NCBI RefSeq assembly: GCF_014639535.1
Contig: NZ_BMGA01000001.1
Span: forward strand, 496,001-560,000
DNA length: 64,000 nt
Origin: Flavobacterium palustre
Lineage (GTDB): Bacteria; Bacteroidota; Bacteroidia; Flavobacteriales; Flavobacteriaceae
Direction: 5' to 3'
Positions 20,281 to 31,231 of this stretch are shown here, in pieces (positions within the stretch are counted from its first letter, which is position 1; each line of letters starts with the position of its first letter). A program made the translations under genes and the position numbers. The notes under the pieces were generated by a model. The model saw nothing but the letters and a program-made list of their open reading frames with translations. It was not told the origin of the DNA and searched no databases.

Positions 20281-21447
20281 TTAACTTTTAAAAACCAATT
20301 CACCCAACAACTGCAAAACATTCGAAATTTCCTCTTTCGAATTAAAAGCATGCAAACAAAAACGCAAACGCTCCTGTCCTTCCGGAACAGTTGGCGAAAG
20401 TATAGGTTTTACATCAAATCCTTTTTCCTGAATTTGTTTGGCAATCCATTTCACTTTTTCATTTCCGGGAATAATCGCCGAATGTATTGCCGATTTGCTT
20501 CGGACAAATATTGGCTTTAAACCTAACAGATTCTTTTGCTGATTAAAGTGAATGATATTTTCTCTCAACAAATGAATGTCATTGTTTTCGATTTCCAAAT
20601 GCTGATAAGCAACTAAAATTGTGGCAACAGAATGAGGTGAAAGTCCCGTTGTATAAATAAAACTTCTGGCGAAATTCACCAAATATTGTTTTAATTCCTG
20701 ACTTCCTAGAACTGCTGCTCCATGACATCCCAAACCTTTCCCAAAGGTCATGATTCGGGCAAAAACCTTATCCTGTAAGCCAAACTGCTGAACCAATCCT
20801 TTCCCGTTTGTACCAAAAACACCCAAAGCATGAGCTTCATCGAAAACCAAATAACAACCGTATTTTTCAGAAACAGCAACCAACTCTTCTATATTGGGGC
20901 AATCACCATCCATAGAGAAAACACTTTCGGTAACAATATAAATCGTTGATGGTTGATGGTTGATGGTTAATGGTTTGGATTTCAGAATCAAACGTTCTAA
21001 ATCTTCAAAATCATTGTGTTTAAACTTATATGATTTGGCATTCGACATAGAAATTCCGTCACGAATGGAAGCATGACTCAATTCATCATACAAAATAACA
21101 TCGTTTCGCTGTGGCACAGCACTGAAAAATCCCACATTGGCATCATAACCCGAATTAAAAATTAAAGCCGATTCTGATTGATGAAATTGAGCAATAAAAT
21201 TTTCCGTTACATCATACAAATTATGATTCCCCGAAAGCAATCGCGAACCTGTGGCTCCGTTTTGAATACAATTATTATCTACTAAATACTGATGTGTTGC
21301 ATTAAAAATCGACTCTGACTTTGAAAAATCAAGATAATCATTGGAAGAAAAATCGATTAAATTATTACCCAATGGCAATTGACGCAATGCGTTATTTTGA
21401 ACTCTGGATTCCAGTTTTACTTTGAGGTTATTAGGAAGATTTCTCAT
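20281..21447 (-). CDS. bioF: 8-amino-7-oxononanoate synthase
   Basis: PLP enzyme that condenses pimeloyl-thioester with alanine to KAPA, the first gene of the minus-strand bio row. Motifs include FSSNDYLDFS (about 28-37), GATGSRLLSGNH (about 64-75), FDEAHALGVFG (about 201-211) and the PLP lysine in MTFGKGLGCHGA (about Lys237). Length 388 is normal. Residues about 157-168 (KPLTINHQPSTI) lie over a 7-bp-period DNA repeat and look like an insertion in a surface loop before the conserved VTESVFSMDGD. Flanking motifs are intact, so the gene is probably functional. Confidence 0.95.
   Translation of the reverse strand: MRNLPNNLKVKLESRVQNNALRQLPLGNNLIDFSSNDYLDFSKSESIFNATHQYLVDNNCIQNGATGSRLLSGNHNLYDVTENFIAQFHQSESALIFNSGYDANVGFFSAVPQRNDVILYDELSHASIRDGISMSNAKSYKFKHNDFEDLERLILKSKPLTINHQPSTIYIVTESVFSMDGDCPNIEELVAVSEKYGCYLVFDEAHALGVFGTNGKGLVQQFGLQDKVFARIMTFGKGLGCHGAAVLGSQELKQYLVNFARSFIYTTGLSPHSVATILVAYQHLEIENNDIHLLRENIIHFNQQKNLLGLKPIFVRSKSAIHSAIIPGNEKVKWIAKQIQEKGFDVKPILSPTVPEGQERLRFCLHAFNSKEEISNVLQLLGELVFKS
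20944..20976. repeat. 7-bp-period repeat inside bioF
   Basis: Tandem units of GTTGATG/GTTAATG type (three to four copies) lie within the bioF reading frame and encode the INHQPST segment. Confidence 0.7.
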
Positions 21448-21461
21448 AAATCAAAAATAAA

Positions 21462-21495
21462 AAAAAACGCCAAGCTAAGCTTGACGTTTTTGTAT
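21462..21495 (-). terminator. Terminator of the atpDC transcript
   Basis: A hairpin AACG(C/T)CAAGCT / AGCTTGACGTT (about 21467-21489) with an A-tract on its left gives a T-run in the minus direction. It lies just after atpC and before bioF. Confidence 0.8.
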
Positions 21496-21509
21496 AAATA
21501 TAAGTTGTC

Positions 21510-21791
21510 TTAGTCAGCTAAAACAATTATTTTATTGTCTTTCATTTCAATAGTTCCTGAAGAAATAGCTAAAGTATAGTTTTGATCATTTACTTTCGAA
21601 AACAACTTTGCTGATTCTTTGCTAAACTTAAATTCCGGTGCTGTAATTTTTACAGTTCCTTTTTGAAGCAAGGAAACAATTGGAGCGTGATTATTCAAAA
21701 TCTGGAAACTTCCATCAACACCCGGTAAGGTTACTGACGTTATTTCTCCTTTGAATAAAGATGCCTCTGGTGATACTATTTCTAAAATCAT
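21510..21791 (-). CDS. atpC: ATP synthase F1 epsilon subunit, short form
   Basis: Central-stalk subunit of F1F0 ATP synthase. The 93 residues cover only the N-terminal beta-sandwich (LEIVSPEASLFKGEITSVTLPGVDGSFQILNNHAPIVSLL in separate strands, ending NKIIVLAD). The C-terminal helical hairpin found in 130-140-residue epsilons, which regulates ATPase activity, is absent. That short form is usual in Bacteroidota, so it is probably not a truncation event. It follows atpD after a 73-bp repeat-rich gap and ends at a terminator. The other ATP synthase subunits are not in the window, so this is the separate atpDC unit. Confidence 0.93.
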   Translation of the reverse strand: MILEIVSPEASLFKGEITSVTLPGVDGSFQILNNHAPIVSLLQKGTVKITAPEFKFSKESAKLFSKVNDQNYTLAISSGTIEMKDNKIIVLAD

Positions 21792-21805
21792 TTTTTTTAG
21801 TTTTT

Positions 21806-21863
21806 GGTTTATTGTTTATGGTTTGTAGTCAACTATAAACTACTAACAATAAACTATAAACTG
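21806..21863. repeat. Inverted 7-bp-period repeats in the atpD-atpC gap
   Basis: Left units TTTATTG, TTTATGG, TTTGTAG are followed after a two-base centre by complementary right units AACTATA, AACTACT, AACAATA, AACTATA. The array fills the gap and could form an imperfect hairpin in the atpDC mRNA. Confidence 0.6.
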
Positions 21864-21864
21864 A

Positions 21865-23379
<1,515 letters not shown>

Positions 23380-23460
23380 TTATGTATTTATTAAACAGCT
23401 ATTTAGGTTTACGAAACTTACCTTATCAAAATTCAATGAATTAGGTGTTTTTTCAGAGCG

Positions 23461-23490
23461 CAAAGATAATTTTTTAAAATAAAAAATCAA
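23461..23490 (-). promoter_or_regulatory. Promoter of atpDC
   Basis: Reading minus, a TTG (23488-23490) is followed after 19 bp by TATCTTTG (23461-23468), a full match to the Bacteroidota promoter. Predicted leader about 80 nt. Confidence 0.65.
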
Positions 23491-23578
23491 CAATTTTATT
23501 CAAAAAACATAAAAAAATAAAATGAGACATAAAAACAGCCCTAAAACCGACTTTTAAAAGGCACTTTTCCTAAAAAAC

Positions 23579-23614
23579 AAAAAATCACTTCTTTACAAAA
23601 ACAAGTGATTTTTG
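23579..23614. terminator. Terminator downstream of the TonB-dependent receptor gene
   Basis: A stem AAAATCACTT / AAGTGATTTT (23581-23612) has a loop of about 12 nt. It lies in the 322-bp gap between the receptor gene and atpD. The rest of that gap holds the atpDC promoter; nothing else was seen. Confidence 0.65.
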
Positions 23615-23698
23615 TCAAAATAAATAACACTCTCTACAATTGTTATGACACCAACGAACCAAATTACAATTAGTACATATAATTTTAAATCTACACCA

Positions 23699-26581
23699 TT
23701 ACGGATTTACTGTCCAAGAAACAAAATATTGTTGTCCTATTAAACCCGCACCTAAAACCTGTGTATATTCTTTTCCACCAATATTAGAAGCTCCTATTTT
23801 TAATGTAGATTTAAGGGACGGAATACTATAATTTATTTGCGCATCAATAACAGTCGCTCCATCTACCATACCATCTACCATAGCAGATTGCCACAAGTAG
23901 TCACTATTCCATCTTCCGCTAACATTAAATCCAAAATTTTCAAATAGCTTTTCATTTCCAAATGTCGCCTTTACTCTGTGTTTAGGAGTATTAAAACCCG
24001 CTTCAAAACTAGGGTCTTTTGCCTGATCAAAACTAAACTCAGCATAATTATAATTTATTCCAAGTTCGAAATCCTTATACACTTTTCTGGAAAGCCCCAG
24101 TCCGAAACCAAATGATTTTATTTCAACATCCGTGTTGGTGTACAATTGGTATATCCTGAAATTCCCATTTGCTAAAGCATGCAACGATTGCACTTCGGGA
24201 TTAGTAGTATAATTAGGCGCACCCGAAACAAAATCAAAAGTATTAGACGCCTTACCATATAAAGGCGCAATAGCATTGGCACTTCCTATAAAATTATTGT
24301 AAATATTATAATAAGTACTTATATCAACTATCACCCCTTTAACACGGGAACGGTAACCTAATTCAAATGCTTTTACTTCTTCGGGTTTTACATAATTAAC
24401 ATCTGTTTTTTGTAATAATGCAGCCGCTCCCGGTGTATTACCAGGATTAGCCGCTGCAAAAGCCGCAAAAGCCATTACTGAAGATGCAGTATAGGAATTA
24501 TTATAAGCATTATCACCTGTCATTGTTACCGAAGAACCCCCCGCATACAACTGCCCGACAGCAGGTGAACCATTGGCAACCGGCCTCACTTCTGAATATC
24601 GTGATAAATTATCCGGTGCCGAACCTATTAAAACTGCATTCCCTACATTAAAACCGATGTATTGATCCTGTGTAGTAGGATTTCTAAAACCGGTTTGAAA
24701 CGACCCTCTGAAATTGTGATTTTTATTTTCCCCTCCGGAATATACTAATGACAATCTTGGCGAATAATTCCCTTCAAAATTTTTAGATTTATCATAACGA
24801 ATAGAACCTGTGAATTTCAATCTTTCATCCATAAACTTTTTCATCAGTTGCGTATAAGCTCCATACTCATTGTAATTTATAGTTCCATTAGCATCTGTAT
24901 AAATTCTTCCAAATGAGTTTAACTCATATTTTCTATAGGAACCCCCTATTTGAATTTCTGCAAAAGAAATTAAATCTTTAAAATTGTAATTCACATCCGC
25001 ATGATAAATTTTAGAATTATCAACTAATTTAGAACCCGACAACACATCAGGATTAGAAATAACCTGATTAAAAGCATTATTAAATGCCGCTGTTCCCGGA
25101 ATCAGTCTTCCTGTTTCGGCAGCAGCACGTGCAAAAGCATGCGACGCGGCTGCGTTTCCTGTATAAGTCGGACCAAACAAACCGGCATAAGCCTGAGAAT
25201 AAGCACCAGCGTATTGCCCGAACCAATCATTATCTGATTTCCAGACTCTGTTGATATTAATTCCTGTAAATTGCATATCATAAGATTGACCACCATCCTC
25301 AGAAGTTGTATATCCTCTCAGGAAAAAATTCTTGCCCTTGAATTCTATTTTATGCTGTTGCATAAAAAAGTTATTCAAATAATAGCGATTGGCACCCTGG
25401 TAAACGGCATTTCCAAAACCAAATTTACTCAACCAAATAATTTCAAAATTTTCATCTCCAAAAGGCCTGAAATGCAACGAAAGATCAATTTTAGTATTAC
25501 TGGCTTTATTATCTGTTAGATCCACCTCATTGTAACCTGTTCTTGACACGTTTTCATTAGGCAATAATGCCGCCAGTCCCGACGGAAGCAAATTATTAGC
25601 TACCATTGTTTGCCCAACCGTATATATATTAGTAGCAACTTCATCGCCATAAATATTTATACCATCATAATTTTGATGATTTCTGTCTCTTCCGCTTACG
25701 GTTTTGTCTCTGTAATTAGTAGCATACCAATCGGTACCGCGCATATATGTGAAATTTGCCTTAGCAGCAAAATGCTTATCAAAAGCGTGCGCCATTCTAA
25801 TTCCGTAATCAATATAATCATTAACGCCCGCGGCTTTTTGACTGGTTTGTCCGTATTTAGCATAAGCTGTTATTCCCTGATATGCAAATGGACTTTTACT
25901 ATTCATAAACATAATACCGTTAAAAGCATTGGCACCATACAAAGCCGAAGAAGCACCCGGTAACAACTCGACATTTTGAACATCGATTTCAGAAATCCCT
26001 ACCATATTACCCAAAACAAAATTCAACAAAGGAGATGAATTATCCATGCCGTCCACTAATTGCAGAAAACGGGAATTGGCCACAGTTGCGAATCCACGGG
26101 TATTAATAGATTTAAAAGTCAGACTACTGGTGTTCATTTGCACTTCTTTCAAATTTTCCAAACCATCATAAAACGTTGGAGATGCCGATTTTTTTACATC
26201 TGCAATACCCATTCGCTCGATAGTAACAGGTGATTCAAAAACTCTTTCAGGAGTTCGGGAAGCCGAAACCACAATTTCATCCAGCAAATTATGTTTTTCA
26301 ATAAGAACAATCGAAATTTGCTGTTTTTTAGAATTAATGGTTATTTTTTTTGATTCAAAACCAATAAAACTCACCTCTATTTCATAAGGAAGTTCCTTAG
26401 AAGTATTCAGAATAAATTTTCCTTCACTATCAGTAATAGTACCGGCAGAATCGCCAATAACTCTGATATTCGCCCCGATAATTGGCAGATTATTAATTTC
26501 AGTAACTGCTCCCTGAATAGTGTTTTGCGCGTTTGAAACAGAGCAAAACAACAATGACAAAAGAAATAAATACGCTCTCAT
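23699..26581 (-). CDS. TonB-dependent outer-membrane receptor
   Basis: A 960-residue outer-membrane transporter. A signal peptide of about 18 residues (MRAYLFLLSLLFCSVSNAQ) is followed by a carboxypeptidase-like regulatory domain (about 20-105; GAVTEINNLPIIGANI, then SIVLIEK), a plug domain starting VVSASRTPERVFESPVTIERM (about 112), and a beta-barrel to a C-terminal strand ending WTVNP. It lacks a partner SusD gene on either side, so it is not a SusC/D pair. The form resembles outer-membrane receptors for siderophores, vitamins or peptides. The substrate is unknown. It stands as a single gene between glmS and atpD. No upstream TAnnTTTG box was found. Confidence 0.93.
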   Translation of the reverse strand: MRAYLFLLSLLFCSVSNAQNTIQGAVTEINNLPIIGANIRVIGDSAGTITDSEGKFILNTSKELPYEIEVSFIGFESKKITINSKKQQISIVLIEKHNLLDEIVVSASRTPERVFESPVTIERMGIADVKKSASPTFYDGLENLKEVQMNTSSLTFKSINTRGFATVANSRFLQLVDGMDNSSPLLNFVLGNMVGISEIDVQNVELLPGASSALYGANAFNGIMFMNSKSPFAYQGITAYAKYGQTSQKAAGVNDYIDYGIRMAHAFDKHFAAKANFTYMRGTDWYATNYRDKTVSGRDRNHQNYDGINIYGDEVATNIYTVGQTMVANNLLPSGLAALLPNENVSRTGYNEVDLTDNKASNTKIDLSLHFRPFGDENFEIIWLSKFGFGNAVYQGANRYYLNNFFMQQHKIEFKGKNFFLRGYTTSEDGGQSYDMQFTGININRVWKSDNDWFGQYAGAYSQAYAGLFGPTYTGNAAASHAFARAAAETGRLIPGTAAFNNAFNQVISNPDVLSGSKLVDNSKIYHADVNYNFKDLISFAEIQIGGSYRKYELNSFGRIYTDANGTINYNEYGAYTQLMKKFMDERLKFTGSIRYDKSKNFEGNYSPRLSLVYSGGENKNHNFRGSFQTGFRNPTTQDQYIGFNVGNAVLIGSAPDNLSRYSEVRPVANGSPAVGQLYAGGSSVTMTGDNAYNNSYTASSVMAFAAFAAANPGNTPGAAALLQKTDVNYVKPEEVKAFELGYRSRVKGVIVDISTYYNIYNNFIGSANAIAPLYGKASNTFDFVSGAPNYTTNPEVQSLHALANGNFRIYQLYTNTDVEIKSFGFGLGLSRKVYKDFELGINYNYAEFSFDQAKDPSFEAGFNTPKHRVKATFGNEKLFENFGFNVSGRWNSDYLWQSAMVDGMVDGATVIDAQINYSIPSLKSTLKIGASNIGGKEYTQVLGAGLIGQQYFVSWTVNP

Positions 26582-26734
26582 AGATTTAGTTTTTTATTGA
26601 TTTGGGACAAGCAAAAACAGCCTAAGGGCTTTCGATTAATTAAAATTAAGCAAAAAAATCGCTGTTTTAACAAAAAATAAGTCGGAAAATTCAATTTTGA
26701 ATACCACTGGGAAAACCGGATTTTTTTTGCATAA

Positions 26735-26764
26735 AAAAAGCAAGACAGATCGTCTTGCTTTTTA
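26735..26764 (-). terminator. Terminator of glmS
   Basis: A stem AAGCAAGAC / GTCTTGCTT (26739-26762) with a 4-5-nt loop has an A-tract on the left that gives a T-run for the minus-strand glmS. Confidence 0.8.
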
Positions 26765-26785
26765 AAATTTTATTTTGAACAATTT

Positions 26786-28630
26786 TTACTCTACAGTAAC
26801 TGATTTTGCCAGATTACGAGGCTGATCTACATTACAATCTCTGTAAACAGCAATATAATAAGACAGTAATTGCAACGGAATAGTTGTAATCAAAGGCGAT
26901 AAAGCATCTGAAGTTTCAGGGATTTCGATAACATAATCGGCTAATTCCCTAACCTGAGTATCTCCTTTAGTTACCACAGCAATAATTTTACCGCTTCTGG
27001 ATTTAATTTCCTGAATATTACTTACAATTTTATCATAGTGCCCTTGTTTAGGTGCAATTACCACAACCGGCATTTGCTCGTCAATCAAAGCAATCGGACC
27101 GTGCTTCATTTCAGCAGCAGGATATCCTTCAGCATGAATATAAGATATCTCTTTAAGCTTCAAAGCACCTTCTAAAGCAACAGGGAAATTATAACCACGA
27201 CCTAAGTACAAACAATTAGGAGCATCCTTGAATGCTGCAGCAATTTCTTTTGCTCTTTCAATGGTTCCCAAAGCTTCTTTTACTTTTTCAGGAATCAATT
27301 CTAATTCCAACAAATACCTGTGGAAATCAGAATGAGATAAAGTTCCTTTTGCTTTCGCCAAACGCAAAGCCAACATGGTCAACACAGTAATCTGAGTTGT
27401 AAACGCTTTAGTTGAAGCTACTCCAATTTCCGGACCTGCGTGCGTATAAGCACCTGCATGTGATTCTCTTGAAATAGAAGAGCCAACCACATTACAAACT
27501 CCGAAAACAAAAGCACCATGTTCTTTAGCCAACTTGATAGCCGCCATAGTATCCGCAGTTTCTCCTGACTGAGAAATAGCAATAACTACATCGGTACTTT
27601 TTATAATTGGATTTCTGTATCTGAATTCAGAAGCATATTCTACTTCTACTGAAATACGTGCAAACTCTTCGATAATATATTCTGCTACTAAACCGGCATG
27701 CCAGGAAGTACCACAGGCTACAATAATTATTCTTTCAGCATTTAAGAATTTTTCCAAATTATCTTCAATTCCCGACATTTGAACAATCCCCTTATCTGCA
27801 TGCAATCTTCCTCTGTAAGTATCTTTGATAACACTTGGTTGCTCAAAAATCTCTTTCAACATAAAGTGATCAAATCCTCCTTTTTCGATTTGCTCCAAAT
27901 TCATTTGAAGTTCCTGAATATAAGGATCAACCAAACTATCGTCTTTTATTTTTCTAATCTTAATTGGCTTACGAAGATTAATATTAGCCATTTCACCATC
28001 TTCTAAATATACTGCATTTGAAGTATATTCAATAAAAGGCGATGCATCAGAAGCAATAAAATACTCTTCTTCCCCAACACCAATTGCCAAAGGACTTCCC
28101 AAACGGGCAGCAACAATTTCGTCTGGATTTTTAGTATCAAAAACAGCAATTGCATAAGCTCCTACCACTTGATTAAGCGCTAACTGAACTGCTTTTCCTA
28201 ATTTTAGTTTTTCTTTTTTCTGAACTTCTTCAATCAAATTCACTAATACCTCCGTATCAGTATCTGAATGAAAAACATAACCACGCTTCATTAATTCTTC
28301 TTTTAATGGCGCGTAATTTTCGATAATTCCGTTGTGAACAATCGCTAATTCACCTGAATTCGAAAGATGAGGATGCGAATTCACATCATTCGGAACACCA
28401 TGTGTTGCCCAACGGGTATGACCTATTCCAATAGTTCCATTTGTTGCAATCTCTTTTTGTGCCTTTTCTTCAAGAGCAACAACCTTTCCTTTTGTTTTAC
28501 AAACTTTAATCGCACCATCGTAAACCATTACACCAGCACTGTCGTAACCCCTGTACTCTAGTCTTTTTAAACCTTTAATAACAATAGGATAAGCCTCTCT
28601 GTGACCTATATAACCAACTATTCCACACAT
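26786..28630 (-). CDS. glmS: Glutamine-fructose-6-phosphate aminotransferase (isomerizing)
   Basis: Makes glucosamine 6-phosphate from fructose 6-phosphate and glutamine for peptidoglycan and LPS. The nucleophile is Cys2 (MCGIVGYIGHREA) after Met removal; GHTRWATHG and SDTDTEVLVN mark the glutaminase domain (1-230). Two SIS domains follow: about 290-425 (CGTSWHAG, AISQSGETADT) and about 460-600 (YLGRGYNFPVALEGALKLKEISYIHAEGY). It ends LAKSVTVE, the conserved catalytic tail. Length 614 is normal. No glmS ribozyme-like leader is expected or seen. DUF4270 lies 12 bp upstream on the same strand. Confidence 0.97.
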   Translation of the reverse strand: MCGIVGYIGHREAYPIVIKGLKRLEYRGYDSAGVMVYDGAIKVCKTKGKVVALEEKAQKEIATNGTIGIGHTRWATHGVPNDVNSHPHLSNSGELAIVHNGIIENYAPLKEELMKRGYVFHSDTDTEVLVNLIEEVQKKEKLKLGKAVQLALNQVVGAYAIAVFDTKNPDEIVAARLGSPLAIGVGEEEYFIASDASPFIEYTSNAVYLEDGEMANINLRKPIKIRKIKDDSLVDPYIQELQMNLEQIEKGGFDHFMLKEIFEQPSVIKDTYRGRLHADKGIVQMSGIEDNLEKFLNAERIIIVACGTSWHAGLVAEYIIEEFARISVEVEYASEFRYRNPIIKSTDVVIAISQSGETADTMAAIKLAKEHGAFVFGVCNVVGSSISRESHAGAYTHAGPEIGVASTKAFTTQITVLTMLALRLAKAKGTLSHSDFHRYLLELELIPEKVKEALGTIERAKEIAAAFKDAPNCLYLGRGYNFPVALEGALKLKEISYIHAEGYPAAEMKHGPIALIDEQMPVVVIAPKQGHYDKIVSNIQEIKSRSGKIIAVVTKGDTQVRELADYVIEIPETSDALSPLITTIPLQLLSYYIAVYRDCNVDQPRNLAKSVTVE

Positions 28631-28641
28631 AAATTTTTATA

Positions 28642-30366
28642 TTAATCGGGTTTTGTGTAATAAATTTCTAATTTTAATCTTTTGTCATAATCAGCATTTC
28701 CTACAGGAATGTTGTTTCCAAATAATACAACCCCAATAGGACTCATCACTGAAGCCTGAGGCACTTTAGAAAATGTTGTTACATTATCTGGTAAAACTAC
28801 TGATGTACGCAATTTATTCATTGTAACATTATTGATGTCTTCGGTAATAACTACTCCCAACTTAACATTTACAGAATCTCTGTTTTTTACCAAACTCCTG
28901 ATTTGATTTGTTAATCGAATCTTATAGGTTTTATCTTCTGCTTTCAAAGTATTTAATAAACCACTATAAATTAAATGTCCAGTCTTAGCAGTCGCTACTG
29001 CTGTTCCATCAAATAGATAATCCTGAACCGGCATACTATTAGTTAAATCATATAAATAAATACGTCTAGGTAATTCATTAGATCCCATAGCAGCACCATC
29101 AACATGAAAAACAAGATTAGCCTCGTTTACCAATAACTTTTTAGTAGCTGAAAGCTGTTTTAAATCGTCTAACTCGTCAGGAACATTATTTTTACCAACT
29201 GTAGGATTTCCAGCTGAATCATATCCTCGTACATCGGTTTTATTAAAAAGGTCCAATACCGCCATCGATCCCTGACCTCCTTTTAAATACAATCTACTGT
29301 CTCCGGTAGTACTATTTGGGTTATTAATTGCTGTATCATAAGCCGGATTGTTTGTATTTGATAACAAACTAACTGTATTTCCGGTTAAATTAAGTACTAT
29401 GGTTTTATCTACTCTTTCTGTTTTTGTTACGTCATTACCGTTAGCATCTTTTGTTGTTGTAGTATAATCTTCTTTGTAAGTAACAGTAACAGTTCCTGCT
29501 TTAAAATTCATCATTGCTATTTGACCTGCATCTGAACCCGATTTTTCTACTTTAAAATACAAACCTCTAAAGAAGTTTTTGAAAACATCATTAGTTGTTA
29601 ATTTCCCGGGATCAGTACCGTCACTTTTTTTAGCCGCATCAATAATTTTCGTTTTAAAATAAGCTTTATTTAAAGATAAACGCATTGCCGGTGCAAAACG
29701 TGTGACCGTTTCCTTTTCATCAACCGTAGTTGTTTCTTTGCGTTCAGCAGGATTAAAGAAAAAACCATCATTTTGAGATACGTCGGCATCATCATTTAAT
29801 CGAGCCGATGCTATCAAATTATTAAAATCACCAGCCTGATCGGTATAGAATTTTTGAGGTTCTAAAAAACCAGTTGCAGGATCTAAATCCCTCATAAAAT
29901 AACCTGACTCATACACACTCAATTTTATTCTTGATTTTGCTGGTCCATAAATCGAGTCCAAAATATAAGTACTGTCTCCTGAACTAGTAATTGCTACATC
30001 AGGATCAACATGACTAAAATAAGGAATATTTAAAATTACACTCTGTATCTCAGGATTAGCACCAATAACTGGATTTACTGAAATGGGATTCGAAGGAGAC
30101 AAAACAACCTGAGTAACAAAACTGGCTTCGGTAGTACCAAAAACAGGATCATCATAAATCCCTAAAGGATTTACAGGTAAATTATTAGACTGTACCGCTC
30201 CTGTTTTTTGATTATAAGCCTGTACTTCATAGCTTTCAGGCACTAAACCAAAATGGTCATTACCTATTAAATCTTCTCCGATAGAATTAAAATCTTTATC
30301 GCATGAAGTAAAAAAAACGACCGTAATTGCTAGTAGGATTATCTTAAAAAAAGAATTATTACGCAT
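28642..30366 (-). CDS. DUF4270 family lipoprotein
   Basis: A 574-residue surface or periplasmic lipoprotein. The start MRNNSFFKIILLAITVVFFTSC gives a lipobox with Cys22. A longer frame to 30477 was rejected because it overlaps the upstream gene and adds no signal. Then follows FNSIGEDLIG, a hallmark of the DUF4270 family, and a beta-rich body of unknown fold with pseudo-repeats. It lies between glmS and the glycogen-synthase-like gene in an order conserved, from memory, in Flavobacteriia, so a cell-envelope role is plausible. Molecular function unknown. Confidence 0.88.
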   Translation of the reverse strand: MRNNSFFKIILLAITVVFFTSCDKDFNSIGEDLIGNDHFGLVPESYEVQAYNQKTGAVQSNNLPVNPLGIYDDPVFGTTEASFVTQVVLSPSNPISVNPVIGANPEIQSVILNIPYFSHVDPDVAITSSGDSTYILDSIYGPAKSRIKLSVYESGYFMRDLDPATGFLEPQKFYTDQAGDFNNLIASARLNDDADVSQNDGFFFNPAERKETTTVDEKETVTRFAPAMRLSLNKAYFKTKIIDAAKKSDGTDPGKLTTNDVFKNFFRGLYFKVEKSGSDAGQIAMMNFKAGTVTVTYKEDYTTTTKDANGNDVTKTERVDKTIVLNLTGNTVSLLSNTNNPAYDTAINNPNSTTGDSRLYLKGGQGSMAVLDLFNKTDVRGYDSAGNPTVGKNNVPDELDDLKQLSATKKLLVNEANLVFHVDGAAMGSNELPRRIYLYDLTNSMPVQDYLFDGTAVATAKTGHLIYSGLLNTLKAEDKTYKIRLTNQIRSLVKNRDSVNVKLGVVITEDINNVTMNKLRTSVVLPDNVTTFSKVPQASVMSPIGVVLFGNNIPVGNADYDKRLKLEIYYTKPD

Positions 30367-30388
30367 ATTTGATAATAAAAAATTGGTA

Positions 30389-31192
30389 TTAAAGCATTTC
30401 TTTGTAAAAATTATTGTACGCATCAGCGAAAGAATCTTTAGGGACGTAAGATAGAAAAGGTTTTCCTGAAGTTTCAATAAATTTTGTTAAACTTGAACTC
30501 ACATTTGGAGAAGCAACAATTACTCCGTCCGAATGCATGACAGTTGCTTTAATAATATTCTCATAATCAGGAGTCGAAAGCATGGCTACTTCCTCTTGTG
30601 GAACTCCGTCAAGCTTAACTTTGTTAATCATTTCAACATCCAGTGTACCGTCAAAAGACTGACCGTAAACCGAAGTCACAATCTTAGTATCCGAAAACAA
30701 AGCTTCATTTTTATAGAAATGCTTCATATAAACAGGCAACATGGCTGCCATCCAACCATGAACGTGAATAATATCAGGAACCCAGTTGAGTTTTTTTACT
30801 GTTTCGACAACTCCTTTTGCAAAAAAGATAGCACGTTCATCGTTATCCGGATATAGTTTTCCATCTTCATCGGCAAACGTAGCTTTTCTTTTAAAATATT
30901 CGTCATTATCAATAAAATACACCTGAATTCTTTCTTTAGGAATTGAAGCTACCTTAATAATCAAAGGCATATCTAAGTCATTTACTACCAAATTCATTCC
31001 AGATAGACGAATTACTTCATGCAATTGGTGACGTCTTTCGTTGATATTTCCATATCTTGGCATAAAAATTCGAATCTGTCCCCCTTGGTCGTTTACCATC
31101 TTAGGAACATCATAAGACATTAAAGAAACCTCATTTTCAGCCAGATAGGGCACCACTTCAGATGATACGTATAATATCCTCTTATCTTTCAT
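30389..31192 (-). CDS. Glycogen/starch-synthase-like protein, N-terminal domain only
   Basis: Resembles the N-terminal Rossmann domain of GT5 glycogen synthases: RILYVSSEVVPYL (5-17), IRIFMPRYG (41-49), YFIDNDEYF, ERAIFFAKGVVE, PDIIHVHGWMAA (about 139-150) and KIVTSVYGQSF. The domain is about half the length of GlgA (about 480), and the second nucleotide-sugar-binding domain is absent. The ADP-glucose motif KTGGL that normally follows the first strand reads AENEVSLMSYD. It is therefore unlikely to be a working synthase and may be a sugar-binding or regulatory remnant. The ORF is intact and probably expressed. It is divergent from panC. Confidence 0.75.
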   Translation of the reverse strand: MKDKRILYVSSEVVPYLAENEVSLMSYDVPKMVNDQGGQIRIFMPRYGNINERRHQLHEVIRLSGMNLVVNDLDMPLIIKVASIPKERIQVYFIDNDEYFKRKATFADEDGKLYPDNDERAIFFAKGVVETVKKLNWVPDIIHVHGWMAAMLPVYMKHFYKNEALFSDTKIVTSVYGQSFDGTLDVEMINKVKLDGVPQEEVAMLSTPDYENIIKATVMHSDGVIVASPNVSSSLTKFIETSGKPFLSYVPKDSFADAYNNFYKEML

Positions 31193-31231
31193 ATTGTAAT
31201 TTACTTAGTTAAGTTGGTAATAAAAACCACG

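Noticed and set aside
21510-21791. Truncated atpC
   Set aside because: The 93-residue epsilon subunit without the helical hairpin is, from family knowledge, normal in Bacteroidota, and the upstream and downstream context is intact.
28631-28641. glmS ribozyme upstream of glmS
   Set aside because: Only an 11-bp gap separates it from the upstream gene, and such ribozymes are not expected in this phylum.
30367-30477. Longer start of the DUF4270 protein
   Set aside because: It would overlap the upstream gene by about 90 bp and put a non-signal sequence before a clear lipoprotein signal.
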